Positions 24,219 to 36,581 of a stretch of DNA of 64,000 nt are shown piece after piece. The stretch comes from Anaeramoeba flamelloides (Eukaryota; Metamonada; Anaeramoebidae), in contig JANTQA010000015.1 of the NCBI GenBank assembly GCA_027625915.1, forward strand, positions 8,833,001 through 8,897,000, read 5' to 3'. The translations under genes and the position numbers were made by a program. Numbering within the stretch: the first letter of the stretch is position 1; each line of letters opens with the position of its first letter. The notes under the pieces are model-generated. The model saw only the letters and a program-made list of their open reading frames with translations. It searched no databases and was not told the origin of the DNA.

Positions 24219-24390
24219 CGAATTTCACAGTAAAAGGTAAACGAAATTGATCTGCAAGATCTTTTTTAATTTTCAAGTTCTTCAATTTTACGTTCCCATT
24301 CCATAACGCAATTTTTAGTTGTTTGGAGTCAAGTTCTTCTAAAAACAATCCAAGGTATTTGTTGATATACCATGAGACAATTTTCTCCAT
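24219..24390 (-). CDS. VPS13 exon 1, start of the gene (chorein N-terminal domain)
   Basis: Starts with ATG at 24390: MEKIVSWYINKYLGLFLEEL, then DSKQLKIALWNGNVKLKNL and LADQFRLPFTVKF. This matches the invariant VPS13 opening (LLN-Y-G--V--LD--QL-L-IW-G-V-L-NL-LK---L-----P--V--G). The start is the family's usual start, so the whole gene spans 7544-24390 on the minus strand and encodes about 3950 aa, within the family's usual 3000-4500. A gene with unknown regulation faces it divergently 7.6 kb away. Confidence 0.94.
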
Positions 24391-26393
24391 TTACAAATTG
24401 GATTTGACAAAAAGTGGATGTTGAAAAAATGATTAATCATCTGAAAAGAAAAATTAACTTTTAATTTTGGAGGTTATTTTTATTTCCACTTTTTTCGATA
24501 TTTCCATCTCTTAAAACTAAAAAGTATATTCAATAAATTTGAATGAGAAACATCCCTGGTAACAGACTTCTTAAAGTAGTTGTCAACTCAGGATCAAAAC
24601 GTGTAAAATAAAACTTTTTTGATGGATTGAGAAATTAGGTTAGTTCGGTTAAAAAAACGAAATAACAAAAATTTGATATCTTAACTACTTTTTCGCATAT
24701 GAAGAACAATAATGAGAATACTTATTTGATTTTAATAAGTTTATTTAGATCCTTTTCTTTTTTCAACTAACCATGATAAACTATACATTGTCCAAGATTC
24801 AAGAATATTATCGATTTACTTTAGCAATATTCTGATCATAAACAGGATAAAAATTTTTACTTACTTGTACTTTTTTTGCTTTTTCAAAAAGAGTTTTCTT
24901 CCATTACGACCAACTTCTTTGGTAACTCAATTACAAAAGAACAATTAAGGACAAGAAAAGTAATTGTTTTCTTATTAGGACTTTGATGTAATCTTTTTGT
25001 ATAAAATGAATTAGGGAATGTAAATTCCAAAATTGACGAATGATTTTTTGCTTACAAGATCAAGATCAGGCATCTTTTTAGGTAATATTTTTGTTGAATA
25101 TGAAATACCAAACGTAAATAACTGAAAATTAATTCTGAAACAGAAATTCCAAAATAGATGAGTTTTTTACAATTAAAAGATCAAAAAGACATATAAAGTA
25201 TTTTAATTTGGAAAATTAGAAACATAACATTTAAAAAGTAATATTGGCTTTCATTGTTTCTTTTTCTAGGTCTTAGCTTAATTATTATCATAATTTCTTC
25301 ATAAACATCATTTTTAATTAAATTTCTAGGTATTCATTAATACTTTCATTAAAAATGGGATATGATCAAATAAATAATGTGCTATTTATTTTAGTGTATT
25401 AATCTAAAACCATTTTTTTATCTCTTGAAACTCTTTGTTATTATGATATATTTTTTCTCTGAGAGTTATATTTTTTTGGGGTTTTAGGTTTGTATTAATA
25501 CTTTTAAATTATTTCAGTTTCCCATTTATACTAAAAGATCATTAATTTTTTAAAAATAAAATTATCAAAAAATTATATTTTGTAATAGAAATTAGACATA
25601 TTTCTTTTACATAAAATCAATTTAATAAAATTTAATATTATGTTATATAAAATATATAAGATAAATTACTGAAAAAAAATTTGAAAAAAAAATTTGAACT
25701 TAAAAAATAGGGGGACATCTTTTTATTTTTTAAAATCCGATTCTGTTTCTACTTTATTAATTAAATCAAAATTAGTTTCGTTATTTCTTAATATTTTATT
25801 TCGTTCGTTAATAGAAATTATTGATAAACCCTATTACAAAAGTAAATAACAGTTTTTAAAAATACCCTCGGTAAAGCATAAAGTCCATGTTTCAAATTAA
25901 GTCCAGGATTTTTTATTCTTCAATTTTTCTAATTCAATATCAATTATTTATACAATATTAATCCTATGACAATTGAAATTCGAAATTTAAATTCTTTTAT
26001 TTTTCAGTAAAATTTTAATAGTGAATAGAATTTATTGATTATTTTTTTTGTTATTTTTTCTCAATTATCCATAAATAATAAGATAAATAATGAGTATTTA
26101 TTTAGGGTTATATCTTACTTTTATTCTTTAAGAGTATCTTTATTATTCAGGTTTATTCTCTAATCAATTTTTTATTTGTCTTCATTTGAATGAATATCCC
26201 CATAAAAAATAATCAAGATTTTCAATAATTTCTAAATTGGAGTGATTTTTGTAATACATGATCATTCAAAAAAAAAACATTACAAAATTGTTATCATCTC
26301 AATTTTTACCACTAACTGAAAAAGATGATTAGAAAAATATATTTTTCTTTGAGTAATCATTAAATTTTAATAATAATGTGTAATATATATATA
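24391..26393. other. Intergenic upstream of VPS13
   Basis: No gene supported. It should contain the VPS13 promoter close to 24390, but no recognisable element stands out from the AT background. Confidence 0.6.
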
Positions 26394-26933
26394 AACCACA
26401 TTCCAAATATTTGGACACACCCAAAATCAAAAATACGCAAAATAAAACTCAATTTATTATATTTTTCTAAACCTAATATAAAATCACATTTAAGTGACTG
26501 AGTATTAATGTTTTTATAAGTAATAATTTTTATTTGAATAAAAGAAAAAAAAATACAAAAGGTAAAAAAAAAAAAAAAATTGGTTTGTCCAAAATATTGA
26601 AACCAGTGGAACAAAAAATATATTGATAAATTTGTTGAAAGTTCACCAACAATTGTTTAATTGATCAAATGTTAAAACACCTTCAAACAATTGTACGAGA
26701 TTTTTCATTTTAACAAAATCAACACAAATCTTCTATCAACCATCGAAAAAAAAAATCCAGATCAAACGAACCAGATTATGTAACTGGAAAAAAGGAAATG
26801 AAAATCACAAAAAAAAAAAGACAAAAAATGAAAAAGTTTGTAAAATCAAAATTATTCCCAAATTAAATTTATTGTGTAGTATTGTTATTCTTTCAACTGT
26901 TTAAACTGTGCCTAAAATTTTTGAAATTGAGTT
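26394..26933. repeat. Family C element, copy 3
   Basis: 540 bp, flanked by TA on both sides, with ends AACCACATTCC...and...AATTGAGTT. The body matches C1 and C2 (AAAATACATT-like, ATTGATCAAA and AAAATCAAAATTATT blocks in the same order) but is the most diverged of the three. It abuts repeat D2. Confidence 0.75.
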
Positions 26934-26935
26934 TA

Positions 26936-28878
26936 TATATATCTTAGGATACTGGGATAATGATTTTTCATGGTATTTGTTATAATGAATATAAACATTC
27001 AAATCTGATTGGAATAAATTCTAAACCAACCCTAGGTTCACTTTTCTGGTTCAACAAACCCCTAGGATCTTCTGCTAAAAATTGAAAAAAAAAAATAAAA
27101 ATATTTTCAAATTTTAAAATTTTTTCTTTATTAACTTCAAAATCAATTAAAGATCAGTCAATATGGTTAATATCCACTAGTTTTTCTCCAAAATTCAAAA
27201 AAAAAAAAGAAAACCATTTTATTTTTTTTTGTTGAAAAATTGAAATTTTATTTGAATTTTTTTCTTGAAAAAATACAACTCCTTTTTTTCTGTACCTAGT
27301 GTAACATACTCCACCAAAACTTAACAATTTTAAAACTAAAATTGAAATTAAACTATTCTTTCTATGAGTTGAGAAAATAAATTGCTCTTTTTTGTTCTTT
27401 TCTTCAAAAAAAAAAACAAGATAAAAAATAACCACTACAAAACATTCAAGTTACAAATGGTTTTCTTTCCTGTTGTTTATTTGTAATTTTTAAAACCCAC
27501 TTGGTAATAAATAATCTCAAATAGTAAATCTCATTAATGAAAATGAGTACCAAAATCCCTGATGTCTATTAAATATTTAATTTATATAGAAATTTTTTTT
27601 TTCAAAAAAAAGCAATTTAATGAATCTATTAAATATTCCCGAAAATACCCGAAAATCGAAAATACAGAAAATTTTTTTAAGCATGAAATAACACTTTTTG
27701 AACAACTTCCAAGAAACACTCGTACGAATTTAAGCAGTTTAAAGCTAAATTTGGAATTTTATTTTGGTAAAATTTTTTTTGTGGCCTGAAAATCAAAATT
27801 CAAAAAAATTAAATTTTAAATGTGAATAGTAATTAACCCATTTTTTGTGAAAGGGATTGGTATCAGAGATGAATGTAACAAGTCTGATCATTTTGGAATG
27901 ATATTAACTAAATGAGTGAAAATATTCTTGTAAAGAATTTTTTCTAATTGTGTATCATTACCTATAATTTTGTAATCCTAAACACAATCCAAAAATAACC
28001 AAGTAATATCTAATCTTACTATACATATCAATATCCTACACAAGGTGAAATCAAGCCAAACCTTATTTTAACTTCACATTCCATAAAAGGAACTGGTTTA
28101 ACCAAAACACACATCATACCAAACCTAGTATAACCGAAAAAATACCCTGACATACATACACACTTACCCCCCCAACAACAACTAACATACACAAATACAC
28201 TCAAAAAGTGCCGTAAACTCTTTAGAGTGGCTTAAAGTAGAAAATTCAAAATATATATTTTGTCTGAAAGTAAAATTGTTATTTTACCGTTAAACTGGGT
28301 ATATTGACACATGGGTTTCTTAGAAGTTATCTATAATGTGTTTTTATGATTAAAAAATTTTCATATATTTTCGGTTTTCGGGTATTTTCGGGAATATTTC
28401 AAACACCTCAATTCAATACCCGTTTCCAGTATTATTTTAAACTATTTAACAATATTATCCTTAATAATTCAAAATCGAAATGTTTTATATAAAATTTATT
28501 CCAAAAAAATATAAATACCTTTTTATGTTTCGAAAAATTTTAGTATTTCAAGAAATTTAGTTTTCAAAACAAATATTTTTTGGTATCAATCTCTTATGAT
28601 CAAAAAACGGAGTATATCAACTTTTTTAACCTTGTTAAATTCAAATTTCAATAAGTAATTCTTCATTCAATTCCAAATTAAAAGATTTTTAATAATGTTT
28701 TGTCCCAATAATCAAAAAAATTTTCAGTTTATTATCTTTGATTTTTTTCTTTATTAGTTGATTGATCTAGAATTCCCATTCAAGTTTTTAATAATAATAT
28801 AAATTCAATATTATTTTTTGGTTTCGATTACTGGAAATTAGAAAAAATAAAAAATCTCGAAATTGTAGCGAAAGTCAT
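26936..28878 (-). repeat. Repeat family D, copy 2 (interrupted by A1)
   Basis: Inverse copy of D1. Alignment by eye runs from the ATTATCCC end near 26940 through GTTGAACCA (~27050), the ATGTCTATT block (~27560) and AAAAGCAATTTAA (~27610). It then resumes after element A1 with CCGTTTCCAGTATTATTTTA (28430) and continues to GAAATTGTAGCGAAAG (28865). A1 therefore inserted into D2. Confidence 0.75.
27621..28427 (+). repeat. Element A, copy 1 (inserted in D2)
   Basis: Its ends are inverted repeats built on AAATATTCCCGAAAATACCC (27631) and its inverse ending about 28400. The internal sequence (AAAAGGAACTGGTTTAACC, CAAGTAATATCTAATCTTAC) recurs inverted in copy A2 at 52620-53440. About 0.78 kb. No coding capacity visible. 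Confidence 0.8.
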
Positions 28879-28881
28879 ATA

Positions 28882-29489
28882 AACTCTTTTTCAAAAATTG
28901 TGACTCACCTGAAATAATAAATTGAAAAAAAAAAATTACCCTTTTGTATTCAAAAACAATTAATAACTAAATATGATTTGCAATTCTCTTTTAAGTCATT
29001 CTAAATCTATAAAAGTCTGATATATTAAAAATTAAAAAAAAATAAAACCAAAAACTAAAAAAAAGTGAGTCACAATTTTTGAAATGAGCATTACTGATTT
29101 TTTATTACTGAACTTTCACTTAAAAAAAGTTGAACAAGAAGATTTTTTAAGAATAATTAAATCCATTTTCAAAGACATTACATAGTCTAAATTTTCTTAC
29201 TGATTATTTTTCTTTATGAAGATCTCTTTTTTTTTTCCACATGATCTTTTACAAAAAAAAAAAAAAAAGAAAAACAAAAACAAAAGAAAAAAAAAAGAAA
29301 AAAAAAAAGAGAAAAGAAAAACAAAAGAAAAACGAAAATTTGAAAAAGCAAAACTAAAATTTGCAAAATTCGAAAAAATGATTCTGATCCAAAAATTTGA
29401 AAATATTTTTTGTAAAGAATACTGTAATAAACCTTTAAAAAAACTCCCATTAACATTATAAAGTGAGTCAAAATTTATGAAAAATAGTT
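28882..29489 (+). repeat. Element M2, copy a (TA-flanked MITE-like)
   Basis: 608 bp between TA dinucleotides, with ends AACTCTTTTTCAAAAATTGT and the inverse of AACTATTTTTCATAAATTTT. A second, near-identical copy in the same orientation lies at 51481-52083. It holds a Lys-rich A tract and no plausible gene. Followed by a (TA)n run. Confidence 0.85.
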
Positions 29490-29924
29490 TATATATATAT
29501 ATATATCTAAATATAAAATTGCCATTCGTAACAAAAATTTTAAAGAATTTTTTGAACTTTCTGCCTGACAGTATACCAGATATCCGTTTTCGATATTATT
29601 TCATATTTTTTCTAATTTCCAATACTTTTTGTAAGATTTCGAAAGTACAAAAGGATAAAAAACTTTGTTTTTAAAGAATAACATTTCAAATCCTTTGAAA
29701 AAATTTCAATTTATCAAAATTGAAACTACTTTTTAACTTTGAAAAACTTTGATTTTTTTTTTTTTCAATAAAAAAAAAAAAGAAAGTAGGTACTTTAATA
29801 ACAAGTTTTACAAATTTTTCATAATAAGAAAATTACAATATTTACCTTAATTCTGTGAAATCACAAAAAAAATGAGAATAAGTTTTTAAAATTGTAAAAA
29901 AATGATTGTATTCTTTATTAAAAA

Positions 29925-30930
29925 TACTCATAATCCTGAGTATTTTTTTTTTTTTGGGAGGATAATAAAAAGTTAAATGATGATCAAAACTCTTTAATAT
30001 ATCTGAAATCTTATATAAAGTACCTTAATTTCAATTTTATCATTCTTAGTCAACTATATTATTCTAAAACTCTATACTTCTTAGAGAAATAAATATAAGT
30101 AGAGTCAAAAATGAATATTTATCTCTATATTTTATCACAGTACATATATCTATTATTTTCAAAGAGAAATTTTAACACAATTAGTAAAGTGAATTTTGTA
30201 TCTAAGCTTAATTTCAAAAATCTGGGCATATTTTTCATCATAAAAAAATTAGTTTAATTGTGTTTTTTTTTTTGAATAATAAGGTATTTTACTAAATTTT
30301 TTACAGAAAATAGACAATATAGATTAATAAATAAAAATGCTGTATAATCATTTTATTTTTTGAAAGACAAATGAAAACAAGAAAAAAATAATAAAAAAAA
30401 AGTTTGCACCTAATTTTGAAATTTGGTTTATATCTTGGATCTTTTGATTTTAATCTTGGTATTTAATGTAATATTTTTTTAAAAATTGATTTTTAATAAC
30501 AAGTTTTAATTCAAAATGGTCAATTTTAAAAGTGATAATGTTTACAATTGTTTTATTTGGATAAGAAAAGAATCTTTTCTAATTGCCACAAAATATATTT
30601 AATTAAATATCAATAATTATTTCTGAAATCAGTAATTTATAAGATGTGAATTTACATAACAATTTACTTTACTAATTGTGTTAAAATTTCTCTTTGAAAA
30701 TAATAGATATAAGTACTGTGATAAAATATAGAGATAAATATTCATTTTTTCAACCATTTATTATTAAGAATAAGACTTTGATTTTTAAGAGAATTTACTT
30801 GAAGGATCTTGGTTTAATTGTAATTAAGGGAATTTAAATAAGATTCCAGCTTAATTAAAAGATTTTAATCATCATTTGAATTTTTATTATCCTACCAAAA
30901 AAAAAATCCTGATGATTTTGAGTATTTTGA
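29925..30930. repeat. Fold-back element K with ~290-bp arms
   Basis: The left arm (about 29925-30215) is the inverse of the right arm (about 30640-30930). Matching landmarks include TATCTCTATATTTTATCACA (left) with its inverse at the right, AGAGAAATTTTAACACAATT with its inverse, and AGGATAATAAAAA with its inverse. The central ~420 bp is unpaired. The innermost ~95 bp of the arms is best conserved. Confidence 0.8.
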
Positions 30931-31981
30931 AAAATATTCCCAAATTATTTATTAGATAATTTCTAAAAAAATGAAACACTATTGTTTATCAGGTGCTTTT
31001 TTTTCACAACAACTAAGGAAAACAAAAGAAAAGTTTTTGTGGTGTGTGTTACGAGTCCATTTGGGATGTATACCTTAAAGTAAATTTTTTCCAAGAAATC
31101 GTTAAATCTTTAAAGAAATAGTTAACTTTCCATTGAGTCTCCTAAAAACACAAATGTGAAATATGAAATTATGGAATTTTTAATTATTTGAAATAAACTT
31201 TTGTGTTGCACACAAACAAGAAGTGAATTTTGTCTCCTCTTCAATAATTTAAGATAAAAATAAAAAAAATCAATTTTTTACTCAAATAAAAATGATCTTC
31301 ACAATATAGTTTTTACAACAATTATGTTTCGAATACTGGAGTATTTTGTACGATCTTTTTGAATTCAATCAGCAGTTTAAAACCACAAGAAAACTTTTTT
31401 TTCTGTGACTATTCTTCAAAAGCACTGCTAATAGATCTTGGTTTCAATTCATCTTGTTGGTAAATTGAAGAGTCAAACTATCAACAAGCCCACCTTAAAG
31501 TTGTTAAAGCTGTGAAAATCCTGAAACGTTTTTTTAAGATACCTAAATGAAAGCTTATTCTTTTGAAACTTCTTTTTTTGATAAAAAAAATCTGGTGAGG
31601 GAAATTAATATAAAGTTTTGGTTTATTCGTTTCTACATTGTCTGTCTTCACATAGAACCAAACAATTAAAAAAAAAATCAAACAAAACTACTTCTAATAT
31701 TTCCTTTATTTCTTGATCTTTGATATGGAACTTGTGATTTTTGAATGAAAATCATTTTTTCAATTTTTATTCACTTAAAAAAAAAATTTTTTTTCTTTTC
31801 TCTTTTTTATTTCTTTTTTTTTTTTTGTTATATTTTTTTGTTATATTTTTTGTTGTTTTTTTATTATTTTTATTTTGTTATTTTCCTTTTTTAACTGCTA
31901 TTTTTTTGATCTGATTTTATTTTTAATTTTTTTAACACTTTATTTTTGTCTTTTTTCAAAAAAACATTTTTCATACAGACA
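30931..31981. other. Intergenic and likely 5' leader of the next gene
   Basis: Nothing coding recognised. 31780-31960 is very T-rich and ends in CATACAG at 31978, an acceptor-like site 3 nt before the next gene's ATG. A 5' UTR intron is therefore possible. Confidence 0.5.
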
Positions 31982-33958
31982 ATGACTTTAAACACTTTTT
32001 ATGAAAGGGACAATATTTTTGAACAAGATGATCTTTCAATTTATTTGCCTCTCGAAAACTCGGCACAAGACCAAGCACTGGAAGAAACAAATCTCAAGCA
32101 AAACACTAACACTAACAAGAACAAGAACAAGAAAAAGAGCAAAAACAATAATAGTGATCGATTTGTTTATGATAATACTTTTTTTTTAAACAACCTAAGC
32201 GATATTGAACAAACAGAAAACATTATGTATGAAAAACAAACAGAAACAAGTCTTGACAATTTGTGGGATGAATTTCAACTTACAAACGATTTTCCTGTCA
32301 CTGAAGAGAAACCATTATTTCCTCTCCCGAACGGCAACCGACAAAATGATCTTTTCACATTTTCTGGCAATCTTTCTCAAAATTGCTCGAATGATGAAAT
32401 TCAAACTGGGTTATTTCAACCAAATTCAAAGAGCGAAACGAATGAAAAAGTGATCACAACGTATGACAAAAACAACAACAACAACCACAAAAGCAATAAT
32501 ATTGATCCTCTCAACAAAAACCAAAATGAAAACAAGAAAAAAAATGAAAGCAAAAACAAAAACCAAAACGAAAATGAAAATGAAAACAAAAACCAAAACC
32601 AAAACAGTGATAGTGGTAATACCAGTATTGAAGAAACGAACTTGAAAAGGAAACAAAAACAATTTAAAACAAAAATAATCATCCAAAAAACAAGGAAAAA
32701 AAAAAAGAGATCAATTCAAAAAAGAATTTCACCAAGAAATACTGTCAAAAAGAAAAGGATCAAATCAAAAAAGAAGATTCTTCGAAAAAAAGCAAATTTA
32801 AGGAAAAGGAAATATAAAAATGAAGAAAAAAATAAAAATTCAATACGCAAAGAGATTGTTGGTTGTGGAAAAGAAATCTACAAATTGCTCACGAGTGAAA
32901 TCTGGGTAATGACTGGAGGAGCAAACCAAAAACAATTAGGAGAATATACAGATTTTTTTGCAAATACTATTGGCAAAATGTTAGGAGCAAACGAAAAAGA
33001 AATCACTTTATTTCAATCGCCAACAAAATATTTATTGTCTAATTCGAGAAGAACTTTAACTGAATATATTTCTGAGCTGATTCTCGGGTTATTAGCTTTA
33101 AATTTTTATAATAATGAAACACAAATACCCGAAAAGTCAAAAAGGCTATACAGTATTCTTAGAAGGATATCTAATCAAAAATTTAGAAATAATAATTATA
33201 CCAAGAAATTTTTAGAAAAAACAAACAGAAAAAACCGAAAACAAAAACACAAGCAACAAAATCTTGCTACTTTTTTTGGATCCGAAAGCAATAATAAAAG
33301 CAATAAAAATGATCATGATAATGAACTTATTAATATCAGTGATAATGATAACTTCACTGAAAAATATCATCATGAAATCAGCTTAATTTTTTTTAATAAT
33401 TTAAAACAAAAAGATTTGTATGAATTAGATCAATTATTTGAACAAATATTTACAGAAAAGGTATTGTTATTTTGGTTTAAAAAAAGATTTATTAATCAAT
33501 TTTCTTCCTTCATGGATTTAAATCAAAGAAGAAAATTTTGTAGCAAATATTTGTTACCATTAGTGAAAACAAGATTCTTGATAATTTGTAATCTTTTAGC
33601 ACAGAACATTCTTTTAAATAAACAAAACAAAAATTCACTTATTTATCAATATTGTAAATTTATCGAAAACAATCAAGACGGCGACGTATTTAGTGTTTAT
33701 AATAACAATAGAAAAAGTAAACTTAAATTAATTAAAGAATTAATTGTTGAATTTGGTTTGAATGATGGCCAATATTGGCAAGCATTAACAAATCATTCCT
33801 ATTTTTCGAATAATGGATCTTTTAATGTTAATTCAGCCTTCGAGCAATTCCCCTTTAAAGGCATTTTACACAATTTCAAAAATCATTTTTTGGTTGTTGC
33901 CAATGCCAATTTCCCCACAAATTCATTTAAACATCGCAAATTAATGAATAAAATGTAA
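31982..33958 (+). CDS. Unrecognised 658-aa basic, low-complexity protein
   Basis: I place the start at the ATG at 31982 (MTLNTFYERDN); the open frame extends 12 codons further upstream without an ATG, through a T-rich tract and an acceptor-like CATACAG. The N-terminal ~220 residues are acidic and then Asn/Lys-rich. A strongly basic stretch follows (residues ~240-300: KTRKKKKRSIQKRISPR and RIKSKKKILRKKANLRKRKY), which looks like a nuclear or RNA-binding segment. The C-terminal ~370 residues are ordered and helical by composition, in two blocks: GCGKEIYKLLTSEIWVMTGG..., and EISLIFFNNLKQKDLYELDQLFEQIF onward to LLPLVKTRFLIICNLLAQN. An Asn/Lys linker separates them. I do not recognise the fold and propose no function. 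No intron is needed; the stop is TAA. Confidence 0.8.
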   Translation: MTLNTFYERDNIFEQDDLSIYLPLENSAQDQALEETNLKQNTNTNKNKNKKKSKNNNSDRFVYDNTFFLNNLSDIEQTENIMYEKQTETSLDNLWDEFQLTNDFPVTEEKPLFPLPNGNRQNDLFTFSGNLSQNCSNDEIQTGLFQPNSKSETNEKVITTYDKNNNNNHKSNNIDPLNKNQNENKKKNESKNKNQNENENENKNQNQNSDSGNTSIEETNLKRKQKQFKTKIIIQKTRKKKKRSIQKRISPRNTVKKKRIKSKKKILRKKANLRKRKYKNEEKNKNSIRKEIVGCGKEIYKLLTSEIWVMTGGANQKQLGEYTDFFANTIGKMLGANEKEITLFQSPTKYLLSNSRRTLTEYISELILGLLALNFYNNETQIPEKSKRLYSILRRISNQKFRNNNYTKKFLEKTNRKNRKQKHKQQNLATFFGSESNNKSNKNDHDNELINISDNDNFTEKYHHEISLIFFNNLKQKDLYELDQLFEQIFTEKVLLFWFKKRFINQFSSFMDLNQRRKFCSKYLLPLVKTRFLIICNLLAQNILLNKQNKNSLIYQYCKFIENNQDGDVFSVYNNNRKSKLKLIKELIVEFGLNDGQYWQALTNHSYFSNNGSFNVNSAFEQFPFKGILHNFKNHFLVVANANFPTNSFKHRKLMNKM

Positions 33959-34414
33959 ATTTAACCTGAACCGAATTTAAATCGTTGTATTTTACAAGTT
34001 CTAGGCACAATATATAATACGATATACCGTTTCTTAGTAATTATCCACCTAGAATATAATTTGATTGTCAATTATTTATTTTTTTTTTAAAGTTGTAAAT
34101 TATGCCATTTTTCTTTTTCTTTTTCTTTTTCTTTTTTATTGTTTTGTTATTTTTTATTTTATTCACATTTTTCATTTTTTTTTTTTATTTCATTGTTCTG
34201 TCATTTTTTTAAAATGCAATTATTTTGAGTCACACTTGTTTTATTTATTTTTTTTTACATTTTTTTTAATTTGGAAATTATTTTAATTATAAATTCAACA
34301 ATAAAATTTCAAATTCTTTGTTATTTTATTTTTTTTTGTTTAACTTTAATTTTTTTTGAAATGGTTTTGAAAGCCAAATAAATCTTTTTATACATATTTT
34401 GATAAAACATATAG

Positions 34415-34448
<34 letters not shown>

Positions 34449-35021
34449 CATTAGATGGGAATTGAGATACATAAACTTTCAGATAAGTTACAATTTCTAT
34501 TTTTCAACTTGTTTAGATTCACTACCTATTTTATTAATGCTTTTTTTTTTTTTTTTTTTTTTATTTATTGTTAATTATTTATTGAAGATAAGAGATTCAA
34601 CAAAATTTGTTCATTTTTACTAAAAATTCAGAATTTATTTTGAGTTTTTTATCTTAAATTTATGTAGGAAATGATATAGTTTTGAAGCTATGGTTTCTTT
34701 TATAAAAAGAAAATAATTTATTTTACAATATAGATAAGAGAAAGAGATGGAAAAGATTTAACTAAAATAATGAAAAAAAATAAAAACTTTTAACGTTGGT
34801 TGTGAATGAAAATTATTTAATAGGTTTTTTTACTTTTTTATTAAATTTTTTTGGATAATAAATAGAATTCATTTTGATAAAGTGTTATCAATATATGAAC
34901 AATATTAGAACAAACAAAATAGGTTACTTCATTGCAATTTAAATTGTTATTCTACAGATTGTGTGTTTCTAGAAAGAACTGATTTTTAAGAGTAACAATA
35001 TGGAAAAAAAGGGAAACTTAG
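33959..35021. other. Intergenic, T-rich, with (TA)n
   Basis: No gene seen. A (TA)n microsatellite lies at about 34408-34442 and T runs are frequent. The 3' processing signals of the upstream gene should lie in the first few hundred bases, but no single AATAAA is convincing. Confidence 0.6.
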
Positions 35022-35421
35022 AAAAAAGGTGAAACACGGTTTTCAATTGGGAAAAATCTTCGAACTGAAGTAAGATCAATTAATAAAAAGAATAAATGAA
35101 TAAATAAATACAAAATGGAGTATTCAGCACAATAACAGTTTTTAATACTATCCTTTTTGTTATGGGCTTTTCTTTGATTCATCAAATATTAAAAATTGAT
35201 TAATAAAAATATGGAGAGAAAATTGACTATTTATCTGGATCTAACAAAATACAATTATCAATTTAGGTAAGAAAGTATATTTAAATTGTGTTTGTTGTTT
35301 TGATAGGAAATAATATAATGGATTAGTATTTGAAGTTAATTGGTTTCTTCTTTTATTTGATTTTAATTTTCGTTTTCAGGCTCTATTAATGTTCCCAATG
35401 AAATAACCGGTTCACTTTTTT
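35022..35421 (-). repeat. Family H element, copy 1
   Basis: About 400 bp with inverted ends: AAGGTGAAACACGGTTTTCA on the left, and GTTCCCAATGAAATAACCGG then TTCAC on the right. Copy H2 (47754-48149) is the inverse, sharing ACTGTTATTGTG, AATCCATTATATTATT and GTTCCCAATGAAA blocks. Confidence 0.8.
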
Positions 35422-36045
35422 TCCACAATTGTAAAAGAATTATTTTTGAACTTTTCAATTTTTTTTTATTATTTTTTAATTTTATTTTTTTTTTCTTTTT
35501 CATTTTTTTTTTTTTTTACAAAAGATGATGTTGAAAAAATGATCTTGGAAAAGATAAATAATCAATAAAGAAAATTGATACTATGTAATGTATGGTATGG
35601 CGAGTTAATTATTAGCAAAAAATCTTCTTCTGAAACTTGTTTCAGTGAAATTTTATATATAAAATATCGTATGCTTATTTCTAAAATTTTCATTCGCTTT
35701 TTGATAGTTTTGGTTATATTTTTGTTTTAATTTTGGAAATATCAGGTTTTTCATTATTGGGATTGATTTAAAAGTGCCTTATTAATCATATTTAATTATT
35801 GGTTGTTCTTGATAACTGAAGAATATATTTTTTTTTTACATTTTATTATTTAAGGTTAGTCACAATTTTTGAAATAGAGTTTAGTACCTTTGAAAGTTCT
35901 AAATACGAACTATTAAATAATGTAATAATATTATTTTGGTTTCAATTTTTTGATTTTGAAAAAAAAATAAAAAAAAAAATTTCAAAATGAAAACAACTTT
36001 TAAGAGTGATCATAAGTAAAAAATTTAATACTTTATTCGAAAATA

Positions 36046-36581
36046 AACCTCAATTCAAAATTATTAACACCAAAATTCAATTTTTGAAAAAAAAATCTTA
36101 TTTAATCCGTTCAAGAAGAAATGCCAAATTTGAACCAATCACTAATTGAGATGTTACCACTTGTTTATAAATTACAATACTAATAAAAACAATAAATAAA
36201 TAATTATCATTACTAATAAATTATTTGTGTTTTTATAATTTTGGATATGGGCAAAACAAAAAAATACATTGATAAATATGTTTAAACACTATTAGGAAAA
36301 TTGATCAATCCAATGGTTTGATACAATCTACTAATTTTTATTTGAGATTATATATTTTGAATAACTCAACCTTAACCTAATTATAATAGTTTCGAAAAAA
36401 ATATTTGGATCCAACAAAACAATTTAGAAATACAAAATATGAAATGAAAACAAAAAACTAAAAGATGAAAAAAAGATTTTCATATTTTTTCAAAATCAAA
36501 ATTATTTCCAATTTGAATGAGATTGAATTTTTGTGATTTATTGAACCTTTATCACTGTGTGAAAAATTTTGAATTTTGGTT
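36046..36581. repeat. Family C element, copy 1
   Basis: 536 bp, TA-flanked. Ends AACCTCAATTCAAAATTATT and the inverse of AACCAAAATTCAAAATTTTT. About 28 bp of terminal inverted repeat. No transposase-like frame. Confidence 0.85.

Noticed and set aside
29214-29471. Lys-rich (plus) and Phe-rich (minus) ORFs in M2a and similarly in M2b
   Set aside because: Arise from the A-rich tract inside the element.
34408-34442. (TA)n tract as a regulatory site
   Set aside because: Plain microsatellite; no supporting context.
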